This document shows positions 35,486 to 47,783 of a stretch of DNA of 64,000 bases, piece after piece. The position numbers were made by a program, and so were the translations under genes. The notes beneath the pieces are model-generated. The model did not search any database and had not been told where the DNA came from. It was given only the letters and a program-made list of their open reading frames with translations. This DNA comes from Megamerina dolium (Eukaryota > Arthropoda > Insecta > Diptera > Megamerinidae). Every line of letters starts with the position of its first letter. The stretch's first letter is position 1. Location: positions 78,824,628 through 78,888,627 of the forward strand of contig OY978525.1 of NCBI GenBank assembly GCA_963854835.1, written 5' to 3'.

Positions 35486-37137
35486 CAGTGGCTCACAGCT
35501 TATTTCGTACAGTGTATATATTTTTATGTACATGGCTGTAACATCGAAACTAAAAAACTTATCAATAAGTTTTGAATGTAGATGTCTATGTATGTGTTTA
35601 GTAAACCTAATAAGAAAACGGGGAACCCCAAAAATTGTTCTTTTTGTCATGCAAGAGAGAAAAACTATTGATCAGCTGATTTTCAGCTCACATCTTATTT
35701 CGTACACAAACTTCAATGTAAGTAAGTTTCATTCTGCCGCGCAGTTACAAAGTTTTTTTGAATTGTATGAGTTTTTGGACCTTTTTAACTATTATAACAA
35801 TTTTTATTATTATTATTTTAAATAGTTAAAGTGCTGTAAATTAAACATTTAGCTTTATGGGTCATCGTACAACGATGGAACAGCGTAAACTGGTAATTAA
35901 CCATTTTAGGAAAGGTCAGAGTGTGCGAAAAATTGCTGAAATGACAAATTTAAGTGCCTCAACTGTCCAATACATCATTCAACGCTTCGTTCGCGAAAAT
36001 CGGTTGGAGAACAAGGGCAGAGAAGCACCTAATAAGATTTTCAACGCATCAGACGAGCGTTATATTGTACGAAAAATTAAGAAAAATCCAAAGTTATCCG
36101 CTCCGAAGTTGGCTGCAGAGGTTCAGCGTGAAATAGGAAAATCATCCAGTGCTGAAACTGTCCGACGTGTGCTGCGCAATCATGACTTGAACGGTCGAGT
36201 AGCCCGAAAGAAACCATTCATTTCGAAAATGAATATACAACGCCGACTTGACTTCGCCAAAGAGCATATTATTAATACTCCTGCGTTCTGGAATACCGTT
36301 ATTTTCGCGGATGAGTCTAAGTTTAATATTTTTGGCTCGGACGGAATGTCATATGTTTGGCGTAAAGCTAATACCGAGCTAAACAAGGAGAACCTTAAGC
36401 CCACAGTGAAGCATGGTGGCGGTAGCGTGATGGTTTGGGCCTGTATGTCAGCAGCCGGAGTAGGTGAATTGGTTTTTATTGAGGGAACAATGGACAAAAT
36501 GAAGTACCTCGAGATTCTGAAAAACAATTTACTTCAAAGTGCAGACAAACTGGGTTTGCGGGAAGAATTTCGGTATTACCAAGATAATGACCCAAAACAT
36601 AAATCTGGGATTGTGCAATCTTGGCTTATTTGGAACTGCCCACACTTGATGTCTCCACCACCACAGTCACCTGACATGAATGTGATTGAAAATCTTTGGT
36701 CTATTTTGGACAATAAAATAAGAACACACAAGATTTCTAATAAGCAAGACCTAAAGAAGGTACTAATGGAGGAATGGAAAAAAATCACACCAGACATCAC
36801 TCAAAAATTGGTGGATTCAATGCCAAATAGACTCCAGGCTGTCATTAACGCTAAGGGATGTCATACTAAATATTAAAATCAACTTACTTTGTTTTTAGTT
36901 TGAACTTAAAGAGACTGTACGAAATAAGCTGTGACATGAATTTTCCTATTTTTTTCTTATTTTATTTTTTTATAGTGTCAAACACTAAAATTTTGAAAAA
37001 GTAAATTTTGGAAAATAAAAAACAAACCTTCCTTTCAAAAATGGCATTTATATTTTGTTCAAATTTTTGCTATATTAGGAATTACGACTGCAGCAATTTT
37101 TAAACTGTCACTGTACGAAATAAGCTGGGAGCCACTG
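35486..37137 (+). mobile_element. Intact Tc1-like IR/DR element, copy f
   Basis: 1652 bp with TA at 35484-35485 and 37138-37139. The outer repeats are 35486-35514 and 37109-37137; the inner repeats are near 35687-35706 and 36916-36935, all containing TTATTTCGTAC or its inverse. It is the only one of six copies with an undamaged transposase. Confidence 0.95.
35857..36876 (+). CDS. Tc1-like DD34E transposase, intact, 339 aa
   Basis: The start MGHRTTMEQRK is the first ATG after the leader. Residues about 10-50 and 60-110 form paired helix-turn-helix domains for binding the inverted repeats. A basic GRVARKK near 113-119 could act in nuclear import. The catalytic triad is D152 (FADESKF), D243 (YQDNDPKH) and E278 (MNVIENLW), with 34 residues between the last two. 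GGGS at 187-190 is the usual glycine-rich box. No lesion is seen. Both termini are present, so the element could be autonomous. Confidence 0.93.
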   Translation: MGHRTTMEQRKLVINHFRKGQSVRKIAEMTNLSASTVQYIIQRFVRENRLENKGREAPNKIFNASDERYIVRKIKKNPKLSAPKLAAEVQREIGKSSSAETVRRVLRNHDLNGRVARKKPFISKMNIQRRLDFAKEHIINTPAFWNTVIFADESKFNIFGSDGMSYVWRKANTELNKENLKPTVKHGGGSVMVWACMSAAGVGELVFIEGTMDKMKYLEILKNNLLQSADKLGLREEFRYYQDNDPKHKSGIVQSWLIWNCPHLMSPPPQSPDMNVIENLWSILDNKIRTHKISNKQDLKKVLMEEWKKITPDITQKLVDSMPNRLQAVINAKGCHTKY

Positions 37138-37330
<193 letters not shown>

Positions 37331-37733
37331 GTTGATAGAGTCGGAAAAGTGATTGTTTTCGGTAAAAGAAAAAAATTTTTAATATTTTGCGAAAAGACGC
37401 TAAGAAACTCAAGGAGTTATTTCGGTGATTTTTTTTTAGAAAAAAAAAAAATAAATAAAATAATATCGTTTGCAAACATTTTGTTTATAATATGAGTGTT
37501 CAGCGCTCTCCTCTCCGGCAACGGCAATCGCCTGTTAATGTGTGTGTAAACAATAATTTGCAATCACCCGCGCAAACCCCCCCCCGCCCCCGATAAGTGC
37601 ATTATAAAAAAAAACAGTTGATACACACTGCACAAGTGAAAGTAACAGTGTAAATCTTTTGCCTGTACATATTCCTCGCTCTAACACTACATCAAAATTT
37701 GCAACAACAATAAATACAGACAAAAAAAATAAT

Positions 37734-38345
37734 AGGGCTGTTCAGAATCTTGTGCATTTAAGATTGCAAATTCGTGCAATTGTAAATATTTATCATCAAT
37801 TGTGAACGACTTTTTTTTTTACTTTGCATTACTTGTTGCAAGCCAAGCTATTCACAGCTGATTGGCGAAATAGCAAATTATTTTGATGTTAAAATTGCGC
37901 ACAAATTAGAAGAAATGCCGAAAAAAAGCTGTAAGGAGCAAATAGTCGACTCTTTAATTGACGAAGCTGCTGATGAAATTATGTGCAACGAAGGTATCAA
38001 ATATTCTCTTCATAATTTCAGTAAATAACCATTTTTCATCAAATTAGAATTTGATGAGGATGCATTTTTTACTTATTTATTATTCTTTATTCTTTCATTC
38101 TTCATTTATTCTTTTTTGTGATTTGTTCGCCTTCCATTTACAGTTTTTTTTTATTTTGTTGCTGATCAGGTGTTAGTTTGCAATTCAGTGTTGCATACAT
38201 AACCTACGGGTTTTTGGTGTTGCGTCGTTGCAAGAGTGTAGTAAATGCACGACTGTATATTTTGTTAGTGTAAAGCAAAAATTTACTACACCATTTTGCA
38301 ATTGCAATGATGCAAGACCATTTGCACAAGATTCTGAACAGCCCT
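37734..38345. mobile_element. MITE inserted in LINE ORF1
   Basis: AGGGCTGTTCAGAATCTTGT at 37734 (23-bp perfect match in full) is inverted at 38323-38345. Flanks are AAT at 37731-37733 and 38346-38348, or TA if the repeat starts at GGG. Removing it with one AAT joins the two parts of LINE ORF1 in frame. Inside, about 37864-37990 reads IGEIANYFDVKIAHKLEEMP and EQIVDSLIDEAADEIM before a GT donor-like site, perhaps a relic of a MADF/BESS-type protein of a Harbinger-like parent. Confidence 0.75.
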
Positions 38346-39737
38346 AATTTGTTCTCTCGTGATATACTATCTCCCTCTATACCGTGGAGTGTACAATGCG
38401 CTTCTTCTGCTGTAACACCAACAGCTACAACATCAAAGCAAACAAATAACGGCCTTTCTACTGAAGTGCATGACCCAGTAGTTAAAGCAACTAGTGTGAT
38501 GACTAATAAAGAACCAGTTGCTGTTCAAACTGGAATTGATCGCTACATTACTGTAGTAAAGCGCAAAAGAAGTCCACAAAATTCAAAACAAATGAATTCA
38601 ACAAAAATTCAAAAGCAGAACACTGCCCCTATTAGTTCGGAAAATAGATACGCTTTGCTTTCAGGTGATGAAAGTGACGAAAATATTATCTCCAAGAAAA
38701 ATTTCAAACCCCCATCCATTTTCTTAAGAAAACGCAACTCAGATAAGTTGATTTCTAAAATTACAAGTCTTATAGGACCAAAGAATTTCCACGTTGTTCC
38801 TATTCGCAAAGGCCAAATTGAGGAAACGAAAGTGCAAATCTACAGCGAAACTCATTATCGCAAAGTAATCGCGGAATTTGGTGCTGTAAAAAATAATTAC
38901 TACACATATCAGCTAAAAAGTAGTAAGGGCTTAATCGTTGTACTCAAAGGCGTCGAACCCAACGTTGATATTAACGAAATCAAACTTGCCCTTCAGGAAG
39001 AAGGGTTTCAAGCCAAAACAGTATTCAACATTCTCAACAAGAGCAATATACCTCAACCGTTATATCGTATTGAGCTTCAGCCTGAAACAAAACCCCTAAA
39101 AAAAGGTGAAGTACACCCCATATATAAAATTCGATATTTATTGCATCGCAAAATCACAACCGAAGAACTCCATAAAAGAACTGGACCTCCTCAGTGCAGT
39201 AACTGCCAAGAATATGGACATACTAAGACATATTGTACCCTGCCAGCTGTTTGTGTGATTTGTGGAGATCTCCATAAATCAAACATATGCCCAAAATCTA
39301 AAGGCGATGCTAGCATGAAAAAATGCAGCAATTGTGGAGGTAATCACACCGCAAATTATAGAGGTTGCCCAGTATATACAACCCTAAAGCTAAATTTCTC
39401 CGCTAGCAATCAACCTCTAAAACCAGTTGAGCAAACTCAGATAGCCAACTCAAGTAAGAGACAAATTATTGATGCAACACAATTCTTCTCTGCAATCCCA
39501 AACAAGAATGAAACCAATTCATACGCTAGCGTGTTAAAACAAAACCCACACCAACAAAGCAATGTAAATAATGAGCAGAAACACTCACTGCCCACCCAAC
39601 AGCCTAGTACCCTTGAACATTTGCTTCAAACATTAATTCAGAATATGAACCAATTCATGAACTCAATGCAAACAATGATGCAAGAAATGATGAAAAATCA
39701 ATCGATGTTACTCCAAACATTGCTATCCAGACCATGA
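38307..39737 (+). CDS. LINE ORF1 protein, N-terminus replaced by MITE sequence
   Basis: The 476-codon frame has three zinc knuckle-like motifs near residues 295-360: CSNCQEYGHTKTYC, CVICGDLHKSNICP and CSNCGGNHTANYRGC, the arrangement of Jockey-clade ORF1 nucleic-acid chaperones. A methionine- and glutamine-rich C-terminus follows. The first 13 or so residues (MMQDHLHKILNSP) come from the MITE at 37734-38345. The native start is probably [10 protein letters not shown] at 37492, separated by a frameshift in a C run (near 37578) and by the MITE. It stops at TGA 39735-39737, overlapping the ORF2 ATG as ATGA. Confidence 0.75.
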   Translation: MMQDHLHKILNSPNLFSRDILSPSIPWSVQCASSAVTPTATTSKQTNNGLSTEVHDPVVKATSVMTNKEPVAVQTGIDRYITVVKRKRSPQNSKQMNSTKIQKQNTAPISSENRYALLSGDESDENIISKKNFKPPSIFLRKRNSDKLISKITSLIGPKNFHVVPIRKGQIEETKVQIYSETHYRKVIAEFGAVKNNYYTYQLKSSKGLIVVLKGVEPNVDINEIKLALQEEGFQAKTVFNILNKSNIPQPLYRIELQPETKPLKKGEVHPIYKIRYLLHRKITTEELHKRTGPPQCSNCQEYGHTKTYCTLPAVCVICGDLHKSNICPKSKGDASMKKCSNCGGNHTANYRGCPVYTTLKLNFSASNQPLKPVEQTQIANSSKRQIIDATQFFSAIPNKNETNSYASVLKQNPHQQSNVNNEQKHSLPTQQPSTLEHLLQTLIQNMNQFMNSMQTMMQEMMKNQSMLLQTLLSRP

Positions 39738-42325
39738 GTTGTCTCAAGATATGCCACTGGAACGCCAACGGCTTAAGCCAGCACCGTTTGGAGCTAATTC
39801 AATTCCTTGAATCCAGCCAGATCGACATAATGATGATATCTGAGACCCATTTCACTGACAAAAATTGCTACCAAATACCATATTACAAACTGTACACCTC
39901 AAATCATCCGCATGGTAAGGCACGCGGAGAAACTGCCATATTGATAAAAAGCAGAATAAAACATCATGTTCTCGAAGATTTCAGTAGCGTCTACTTGCGA
40001 GCAACATCTATATGTCTGGAAGAATACATCTCTAAGCTAGTAATATCCGCGATATACTGTCCCCCAAGATACAGTATTACCGAACAGCAATATAAAGAAT
40101 TTTTCTCAACTCTTGGTAGCAAATTCTTGGTTGCTGGCGATTTCAACGCCAAACACACTCACTGGGGCTCCCGCTTAATAACTCCAAAAGGCAGAAGACT
40201 ATGTTCAATCATCACTAACCACGGCTACGATGTTATTTCAAATGGTCAACCGACATATTGGCCGACGGACAAGAGGAAAATACCCGATCTCATAGACTTT
40301 GGAGTCGCCAAAGGTTTGCAGATGGAAAATATCTCCACAGAGTGTAATTATGATCTATCATCTGACCACTCACCCACGGTAATATCTATAAAATCACCAA
40401 GCCCCCAAGGTAATTGCGTTAGAAAGAAAATAGACTGGTTAAAATTCAAGAAATATATAAATTCCCATCTTCCTCTGAGTACTGTATTAAGAAATGGACA
40501 CGATGTAGACTGCTCTCATTAGCTCTCAGCTCAGCCACCTGCACAAAAGTATGCAAGCAATCAAACTATAGCCCATACACACCAGCCGATATTGAATTGC
40601 TAGTAAGACAGAAAAGAAGACTCCGAAGACAATGGCAAGAATTCAGATAACCGAATCTGAAAACACAGCTACAGCACTGCACTCGAAAGTTAAAGAAAGC
40701 CTTAAAAAATAAAAACAACAAAGAGTTAGAAGAGCACAAAGCGAAATTAACACCTGGTGAAGCGTCAGACTACTCTTTGTGGAAATCAGCAAAAAACTCA
40801 AATCGGCCAATTCTATTGGGCTAGAAGCAACTGTGAGAAGTGTTTGGCTTTTGCAAACCACCTAAAAAGTGTGTTTACACCCAATCCACCCTCTTCACAG
40901 TCCTCATTACCAAAATTAACTTCTCAACCTTGCTCAATAACGCTCAAAATTAAAAAAAAGGACATATTCAAAGCAATTTATAAATATTTAAACCCAAAAA
41001 AATCACCTGGTCCAGATAAAATTACCGGTAAAATGATAAAAGAGCTACCTCCGGCTTCAGTAATTCATCTGATGCACATTTTCAATGCTATCCTTCGTAT
41101 TAAACACTATCCCAAATGCTGGAAAACTTCAAAAATTATTATGATAGCAAAACCAGGAAAAGACCCTACAAAAGTTGCATCGTACAGACCTATCAGCCTC
41201 CTGCCTCTACTTTCTAAAGTATTCGAAAAGCTACTTGTCATGAATATAACTCCATTTATTAATCTCAACCAATTGATTCCTCAACATCAGTTTGGATTTA
41301 GAAAACAGCACTGCACAATAGAACAAGTCCACCGCATTGTAACTCTGATAAGGAACACTTTTGAAGAAAAAAAGTATTGCTCAGCTGTCTTTCTTGATAT
41401 CACTCAAGCTTTCGATAAAGTATGGCGCGACGGCCTTATTTACAAACTCAAACTATTACTGCCTGCAAATGTCTCCTCATTGCTTAGTAGCTACCTCACG
41501 AAAAGACAATTTCTCGTACAACACAAGGATTACACAACAAATCCATTGGATATTCACGCTGGCGTTCCTCAAGGAAGCGTTTTGGGCCCCTTACTGTATC
41601 TCTTATACACTACAGATATGCCCAGCAATAACTATACATTTATATCGACCTTTGCAGATGATACGGCAATATTGTGCTCTCGCTCTAACCCCATAGAAGC
41701 TACTAAACTCCTGCAGACTCATATCGATTCTCTCGAAATCTGGCTAGCAAAATGGCGTATAAAAGTCAATGAATCAAAGAGCGTACATGTAACCTTCACG
41801 CTAAGGCCAGATACATGTCCCCCACTTAAAATTAATGGCCAATCAGTTCCACAATGTTCCTCAACAAAGTACTTGGGTATTCACCTCGACAGAAGGCTGA
41901 CATGGAAAAATCACATAGAGGCAAAGAAAACTCAGATCAAGCTTAAAATTAATCAGTTATGGTGGCTGATACACAAAAGATCAAAGTTGAGTCTCGAATA
42001 GAAAGTGCTATTATATAAAGCAATCCTGAAGAAAATCTGGACTTATGGTATTCAGTTTTGGGGCACCGCATCTCCCTCAAATATCGAAAAATTGCAGCGA
42101 ATACAATCCAAGTGTCTGCGAATTATTGTAAACGCGCCTTGGTATATGAGGAACGTTAACATCCATCGAGATTTAAATGTACCCACAATTTCTGAGGAAG
42201 TTGCAATGTCTTGCAGAAGCTATATTCAAAAATTACACAGTCATCCGAATCCCCTTGCTAGGCAATTGTTGCTGAGCACGGGGCATCGTCGATTAAAAAG
42301 AAAAGACACACTGAATATGCTGTGA
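39734..42325 (+). pseudogene. LINE ORF2: endonuclease and reverse transcriptase, broken
   Basis: The apurinic endonuclease (39734-40522) shows HWNANGL, ISETHF, GDFNAKHTHWGS and SSDHSP. A frameshift region follows at 40500-40757. The RT (40757-42001) shows IAKPGKDPTKVASYRPISLL, LDITQAFDKVW, GVPQGSVLGPLLYLLY and the FADD catalytic box. A TAG at 41999-42001 interrupts the thumb, which continues to 42325 (WTYGIQFWG, LRIIVNAPW). Both domains act in target-primed reverse transcription. No RNase H domain is present, as usual for Jockey. Confidence 0.88.
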
Positions 42326-42478
42326 AATTGCTATACCTTGTGACTCAACAAATTGTGATGGAACGTTGGGAATATCACATAATTTTATTTAGTTTGTAAG
42401 ATTTGATTACATATTGTTAGTTTCTAAGTAATTTTAGAAAGATCCAATAAAAAAGCTTGTTAAAAAAAAAAAAAAAAT

Positions 42479-42675
<197 letters not shown>

Positions 42676-42677
<2 letters not shown>

Positions 42678-43140
42678 TGTCGGGCCTGCTTTCATCCGAC
42701 CATATTCTGCTTATGAGCAGGTGCATGCTGGTGAGCAGCTCTGCGTCTCCGGTCTTAAATAAATCAGCAGACTGGTCATCAGCACCTGCAGTTTTGTTGT
42801 TTTTGAGCTTAGAAAAATGTCACTGTTCTGATCATGATCGGCTTGTGTTACATCTATACCATCAACCGTGATTTCGGAGTTTGGGAAATCTCCTTTACTG
42901 GCGGGATTGTTCGAGTCGTCGGCATTCAGTAACATGGAGAAATGTTCCCTTCATAAGCGCAGTGCAGAAAATACGTCTCTCCGCACTCCTCTTTTCTCAC
43001 CGCTCCTTAACAGCTCGTGTAGCACCTGAACGTAGGGTTTTTCTGTATGCATCGCCTTTCTTTGCGGTATCGTCGCGACACTCCTGATCATTCCACTCAT
43101 TCCTCAGAGACATCCTTTTTAACATCAGCCTAATATGAGG
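42676..43140 (-). pseudogene. RTE-type LINE ORF2 fragment
   Basis: Reading from 43140 down gives NEWNDQECRDDTAKKGDAYR, then [35 protein letters not shown] and [16 protein letters not shown], the linker and early RT region of RTE-clade ORF2. Several frameshifts are present. The fragment ends in the (TA)n run. A different RTE fragment lies at 45130-45445 in the opposite direction. Confidence 0.7.
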
Positions 43141-43339
43141 AGGAGAATTTCTTTCAGCATGTAAAAATCGGGAATGATTTTATTAGTTTTATATTAAATA
43201 ACACTTTTAGCCCTTTTATTTAATTCATTAAACACTTTTTTATGATGTGTTTTAACATGTAATTAATTTTAATATGTTTTTTTTTTGCTTCGATACACTG
43301 GAAGGTGGGAATCTTCATAGATACTAAGTAGTCCGTACT

Positions 43340-43830
43340 TCCCAGCATGCACGATTTACACATTGTAAATCCCCCAATATGTACCTACATACTAAAACCA
43401 ACCACCAATTTTGTGCTAAAAATGTGCACAATGACGAAACCCCTTCAGAAGGATTTGAGTTAATAAATCACTTCCAATAACTAAGTCAATCTGAGACGGC
43501 ACTTAGAAACTCGGATCCGCGAGGTCAAATTTGGCGAGTTCTTGCCAATTTGCTCGTTTCACACGGGATGTGGGGAGAGATTGAGTTAGCTGCGAAACAA
43601 CTATTGCTTTGGCTTCTATTCTTTGACCCGTTTTAGGAGAAACTAGTATCAAAAAACACAGCTCAAATGAGTTTGCAATAGCTTTTCCTACAATACCTGA
43701 TATTTCGAACGAGGAGTGTACGGTTAGAAGCCGGTTCGTTTTTGTACCTTAGAGGAAATAAAGGATTTTTGCGCTCAGAGAGTGAACGTTTCTCCAGAGT
43801 GGGATAGGTGCAGTTGAGAGGATGACCTGA
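43340..43830 (-). pseudogene. BEL/Pao protease-region fragment
   Basis: On the minus strand, QVILSTAPIPL (near 43825) is followed in other frames by ISGIVGKAIANSFEL, VSPKTGQRIEAKAIVV, WQELAKFDLADPSF and QIDLVIGSDLLTQIL. This order is characteristic of the BEL/Pao protease domain leading into RT. Multiple frameshifts and a stop occur. Sequence at 43141-43339 is unassigned. Confidence 0.55.
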
Positions 43831-44640
43831 CTTATTTTGCCAGAGCAGGAAGATAACACTTTATTGCTATGTTTCCTATGAGAAGAACAAGGGTGTTCCT
43901 CTGGCACATCACTTGCTTGTGAATGTGTGCATAAAGATGCAGGCATTGAAGTGATTTTTTGAGAAATAGTAGTTTGATATGGGTGCTGTAGATCGTGGGT
44001 TCAATTCTTCCGACAGTAACAACAACTTGCCATGAAAAAGCTTCTAAAACTCTGTGACAAAGCTCAGAAAAAGTGATGTAAAAAGGGTTCTGCCGTTCGG
44101 AACCGGCTAAAATAAGTAGGTCCCTTCTAATACTGTCGAAAATATAACACGCACTACAGTAATGGAAGAGAAGCTTGGCCAAAGAGCCCTTCGGGGCTTT
44201 AAGTGCCACATATTTATTTTTTATTTTAGTAGTTCGAGAACTACTATTTAATTGTGGATTAATTGTTTGAATTTTTGTCACATAAGAGTGAATTTTATGT
44301 GTAGATTTACTTTTGAGGGAATCACAAGAGAAGTTATTGAAATTTTCTTTCTTGGCTTTACACTTACTTGTGGAAAATTTTATGATCGGCATTTTGGAAA
44401 TATACCGCAGCAGCGTATATCAAAATCTGTGGGACGAGTTTGAAATTATTAAGCAAATCAATGGGGAATAATACCTGCCAGACTAAACGTGAATTTCTGT
44501 ACTTGCAATAGGAAATTACAAGAGTGTTTACTGAAAAAACAACAAGGAAATATTTAGTTAGGGGAATTTTGATACTATATACTACAGAATATTAGCGCAA
44601 ATACAAAAAATTTGTGTAGAAGATACAAACCGCAAATTAC
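43831..44640 (-). other. Unassigned, possibly upstream part of the BEL fragment
   Basis: A 186-codon minus-strand frame (43832-44392) is open but resembles nothing I recognise. Its position just upstream of the protease remnant would suit a BEL gag relic. Confidence 0.3.
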
Positions 44641-45128
44641 TTCAAGTTAATCTTCAGTAAGAGAAATACGAAAACAAATGGGAAAATATATAAAATTGTG
44701 TAACTTATTGTTTTGTTTTCGCAAGCCAATGTGTCTAACTGCCTCAACCAGGTGAAGCTAGCGCAATCCTTGTTGGACTCATCGCAAGTCAACTCATTGG
44801 CTGTCATGTAGTTTGTTCTGATTACACCTTTATTTGTTAATGATAGGTAGTCATGTAGCTTGCTCTGCTTACTATGTGATGGCACCTTCATTATTAATGA
44901 GGGACCTCCACGTGGCGACCACCGAGCAATGTCCTCCTGGCACCCGCTGGAAGGCGGCTGAAGTGAGTGGCGAAAACCTCTTCGGTTAGAGGTTGTGCCT
45001 TGGGTTTGAGACCCGTCACATATAAAATCCTCCCAGTGAATAATATAAAAATGCCTCGGAAATGGACTATACCCCCTTTGCTGATGACCCCCGCAAACGA
45101 AATAAGGACCATGATTTACTGATATCAT
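44637..45128 (-). other. Unrecognised open frame containing the repeated ELTCDE segment
   Basis: A 163-codon frame with no known domain. Residues about 111-136 (from 44714-44798) match the peptide at 8126-8208: ELTCDESNKDCAS and LRQLDTLACEN. The GC-richer upstream part (44880-45010) looks like a repeat. It may be composite. Confidence 0.35.
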
Positions 45129-45129
45129 G

Positions 45130-45445
45130 ATTTACGGATTGCTTGCAGGCGCAACGGAAGCTGTCAAGGAGCGGTACAGATAACAAAGGAGTGCAGAGAG
45201 ACGTCTTTTCGGGCGCAAGAAGAGGGAGTTGGAAAGACGCGAGTGTGAGGGAATAGAGATATGTGACGATAGGAATGAGACTCGAAAATTCTTCGAAAAG
45301 ATCAAGCGCCGGAGTGGCGGTTTAAATCCCGGAGCCTCTTCATGTCGTGACAACAATGGGAATCTGGTTACAGATGTCCAGAGTGTACTGAACTTATGAA
45401 GGGAACACTTCTCCACGTTACTGAATACCGACGCCTCGAACAATT
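45130..45445 (+). pseudogene. RTE-type LINE ORF2 fragment
   Basis: The plus strand reads ATEAVKERYR-like sequence, then ETRKFFEKIKRRSGG, NPGASSCRDNNGNLVTD and REHFSTLLNTDASNN, with stops. This is the same linker region as 42676-43140 but a separate, opposite-strand copy. From 45446 to 45667 nothing is recognised. Confidence 0.7.
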
Positions 45446-45667
45446 ACTTTCTTATGAAAAATATTAGAAAAAAACAAGTAAATAGATTTACCGTGAAAAT
45501 ATGAAAAGTGACCAGAAGTTGCCTAAGTGAAAAAGCTGTGGACCAAAATATGTTAATAAAAGCACAGTGGTCTCGTGTTTTCATTATAAGTTTTATTGTG
45601 CACATATGTTTACATGCATGAATATGAAAAAATAATTAAAAAATTATATCAATAATTAAAAAAAGAA

Positions 45668-46808
45668 TTAATTAAGAACTAATAAAAACTGAGTTACTAT
45701 TTTAGTGAATTTTCTTTTTTTCTTGTGAGCGGCTTCTTCAATTTCTTTGTTTAGTTTTCTTATCTTAAAGGACATCCTCGCCCGGAAAAACAATTTGTTT
45801 ACCTTAATATTGCAATTAACACTGAAAGATTGTTCAATATGTTTTTGTACAAAATTTGTTATGAGCGACACATTTCCATTAATTTTTTTACATTCTTGGA
45901 CAAGTTTTGTAAAACTCCTTTTTAATACTTTTATGTTATATATAATTCTTTTCCGTCTGTTTAAAGGAGAGCGGTACAATTTACGGAATTCTTTTTTTGA
46001 AGTCTGCGCAGGAGAAAATTTTCTTTCTTTAACGCTTTACTATAGTATACGTATACGGTTATAATAAACATATACAATATATATTTATATATTTACTCGT
46101 ATTGGTTGAATTGTGCGATTTACTTACACTTCCTTTCGTAATTATTCCATCTCTTCGAGTTGCCAATGTTATGGAGATTTAGAGCAGATTTTGAGGATTC
46201 TTCAAGGACATTCGAAGAGTGGACGGGCAAATTTTCTATATTTTCCTCGATCACCGTGCTGGCAGTAATGATGCTAATATTGTCGTCAACTTCAATACTA
46301 TCTAATCGTACCTCTGTTAATAAGTTAATTTAAACAGTTGAATATTTCCATACGATTACCTCGATTTTTTGTTACCATTAACTGAAATTTCCGAACTTTG
46401 TTGATACAACAACATAGTAACGATGTGCTTATTTTCTCTTCGTTCCACCCGCTGTTCCCGAAGAGTTGTCCCACCAGATATTCGGCAGTCAGTCGGCACA
46501 ACCCGCGCTGCAATTTAAGTTTCGAAGCAAAGCCTAGACAAGTATGAATATTTCAGAAATGCGAATGCTGTGCAAATAAAATAAATAAATTTTACCCATT
46601 TCATATTGTATGAGGTTTATAAAATCATTTATGAAATGGTCCTTGCAAATCACACTATTTTTGTAGTTGAAAGGACTTGATCACCGGCTTGATCAGCACT
46701 TTTTTGCCAAAACCACATCAAAGGCACATATCACGGAAAGGAAAAATAGTTCTTTAATAACGATTTGTCGGAACTATCGTTATTGCAACACGCCACTGCA
46801 CACTTCAT
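45668..46808 (-). pseudogene. THAP-domain gene or P-element-like relic
   Basis: An ATG at 46806-46808 opens MKCAVACCNNDSSDKSLLKN then YFSFP, with the THAP zinc-binding cysteines and FP. After a frameshift, VICKDHF gives the C-x2-H half of the site. Near 46505 a GVVPT-like AVP box follows in yet another frame. An acidic stretch (46145-46318) ends at a GTAAGT donor-like site. The last open frame (45668-46010) starts after a TTTTCTCCTGCGCAG acceptor-like site and includes FRARMSFKIRKLNKEI. Exon phases do not join cleanly, so decay or misread exons are likely. Confidence 0.5.
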
Positions 46809-47305
46809 TTATAAAAATCACCTTTTTTTCAATAAAAATTGTTTTAAGTAAGCGTGTACTATCAATCAATCAATCAAAAGAGAGCGTAACACTGGAACAA
46901 GGACATAATCCTTGTTCATCAAGTTGACCACGCGAAACCAGACCGAGGTCTGTTAGAACATATGAGCCCTATAGCTGATACCTCTGGAGGCCAACCACAA
47001 GTGTTACGGGCACTGCGACCAAAAGAGATCTTTTGTACCCAAGCCCGTTTACGACACTAGAGTCTCCTCTACCGTTTTAATGAAGGATAGAATTGATCTT
47101 GTCGAACTTTTGATGATTGAAGCTGGTGTTGGGAAACTCAGCTGAAAGTGTTTGATGCGAGGTCTGGCCAGGGTCGGACATTCGCAAAGAATGTGGATTG
47201 ACGTTTCATCCTCCTCCAGACAGAGTCTACACTCCGTGTCAGAGGATAGTCCTATTTTGTGAAGGTGGTATTTTAACCAGTTATGTCCTGAGAGATAGCC
47301 GGTTA

Positions 47306-47783
47306 TTAGGCGTAGGTTTGTTCTACTAAGACTAATTCTGTCAAAATCTCACTAAAGCTGATGAGGCCTTTCGCTTGGCGAAGATCCGTCGAATTTGTCC
47401 ATTGTAGAAGGTATTTGTCATGGTAATGTTTTTCTATCATAGCTTTGGCCGATGCCCAGCTTATACTGCAGAAAGGTTCTGGGCCCGTCAGTGGAGAAGA
47501 CGAGCAAGCTCTCGCTAGCTCGTCCGCCACTTCATTGTCCTCAATTCCTTTGTGCCCCGGTACCTAATGTGACCTTGTTTCGCATAGAAAGTTTTTGTAG
47601 GATATAGAATAATTCGGTGACAAGTTTTGAGGAGAACTCCCAAGAGGAGAGAGATTTGATGGCAGCTTGGCTGTCTGAGCAAATAAGAATGCGCGCTCCT
47701 TTGAGCCCTTTGTCATGTATATGACGTGCACAAAGTTCTATGGCATGTATTTCTGTTTGGAAGACAGTTGGCCACGAGCCCAT
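47306..47783 (-). pseudogene. LINE RNase H domain
   Basis: QTEIHAIELCARHI supplies the catalytic glutamate and ILICSDSQAAIKSLSS the aspartate. After a break, MADELARACSSSP gives the last aspartate region. RNase H removes RNA from the cDNA hybrid in LINEs of the I/LOA/R1 groups. Confidence 0.8.

Larger units (their letters stand above)
37492..42477 (+). mobile_element. Jockey-type LINE, nearly full length
   Basis: ORF1 (zinc knuckles) and ORF2 (endonuclease and RT) are followed by a short 3' UTR and a 15-base A tract ending about 42477. The 5' end lies somewhere between 37331 and 37492. ORF1 is interrupted by a 612-bp MITE and ORF2 has several breaks, so the copy is dead. Confidence 0.85.

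Noticed and set aside
44894..45112. Alternative minus-strand frame at 44894-45112
   Set aside because: Overlaps another frame, no known domain, and the region looks repeat-derived.
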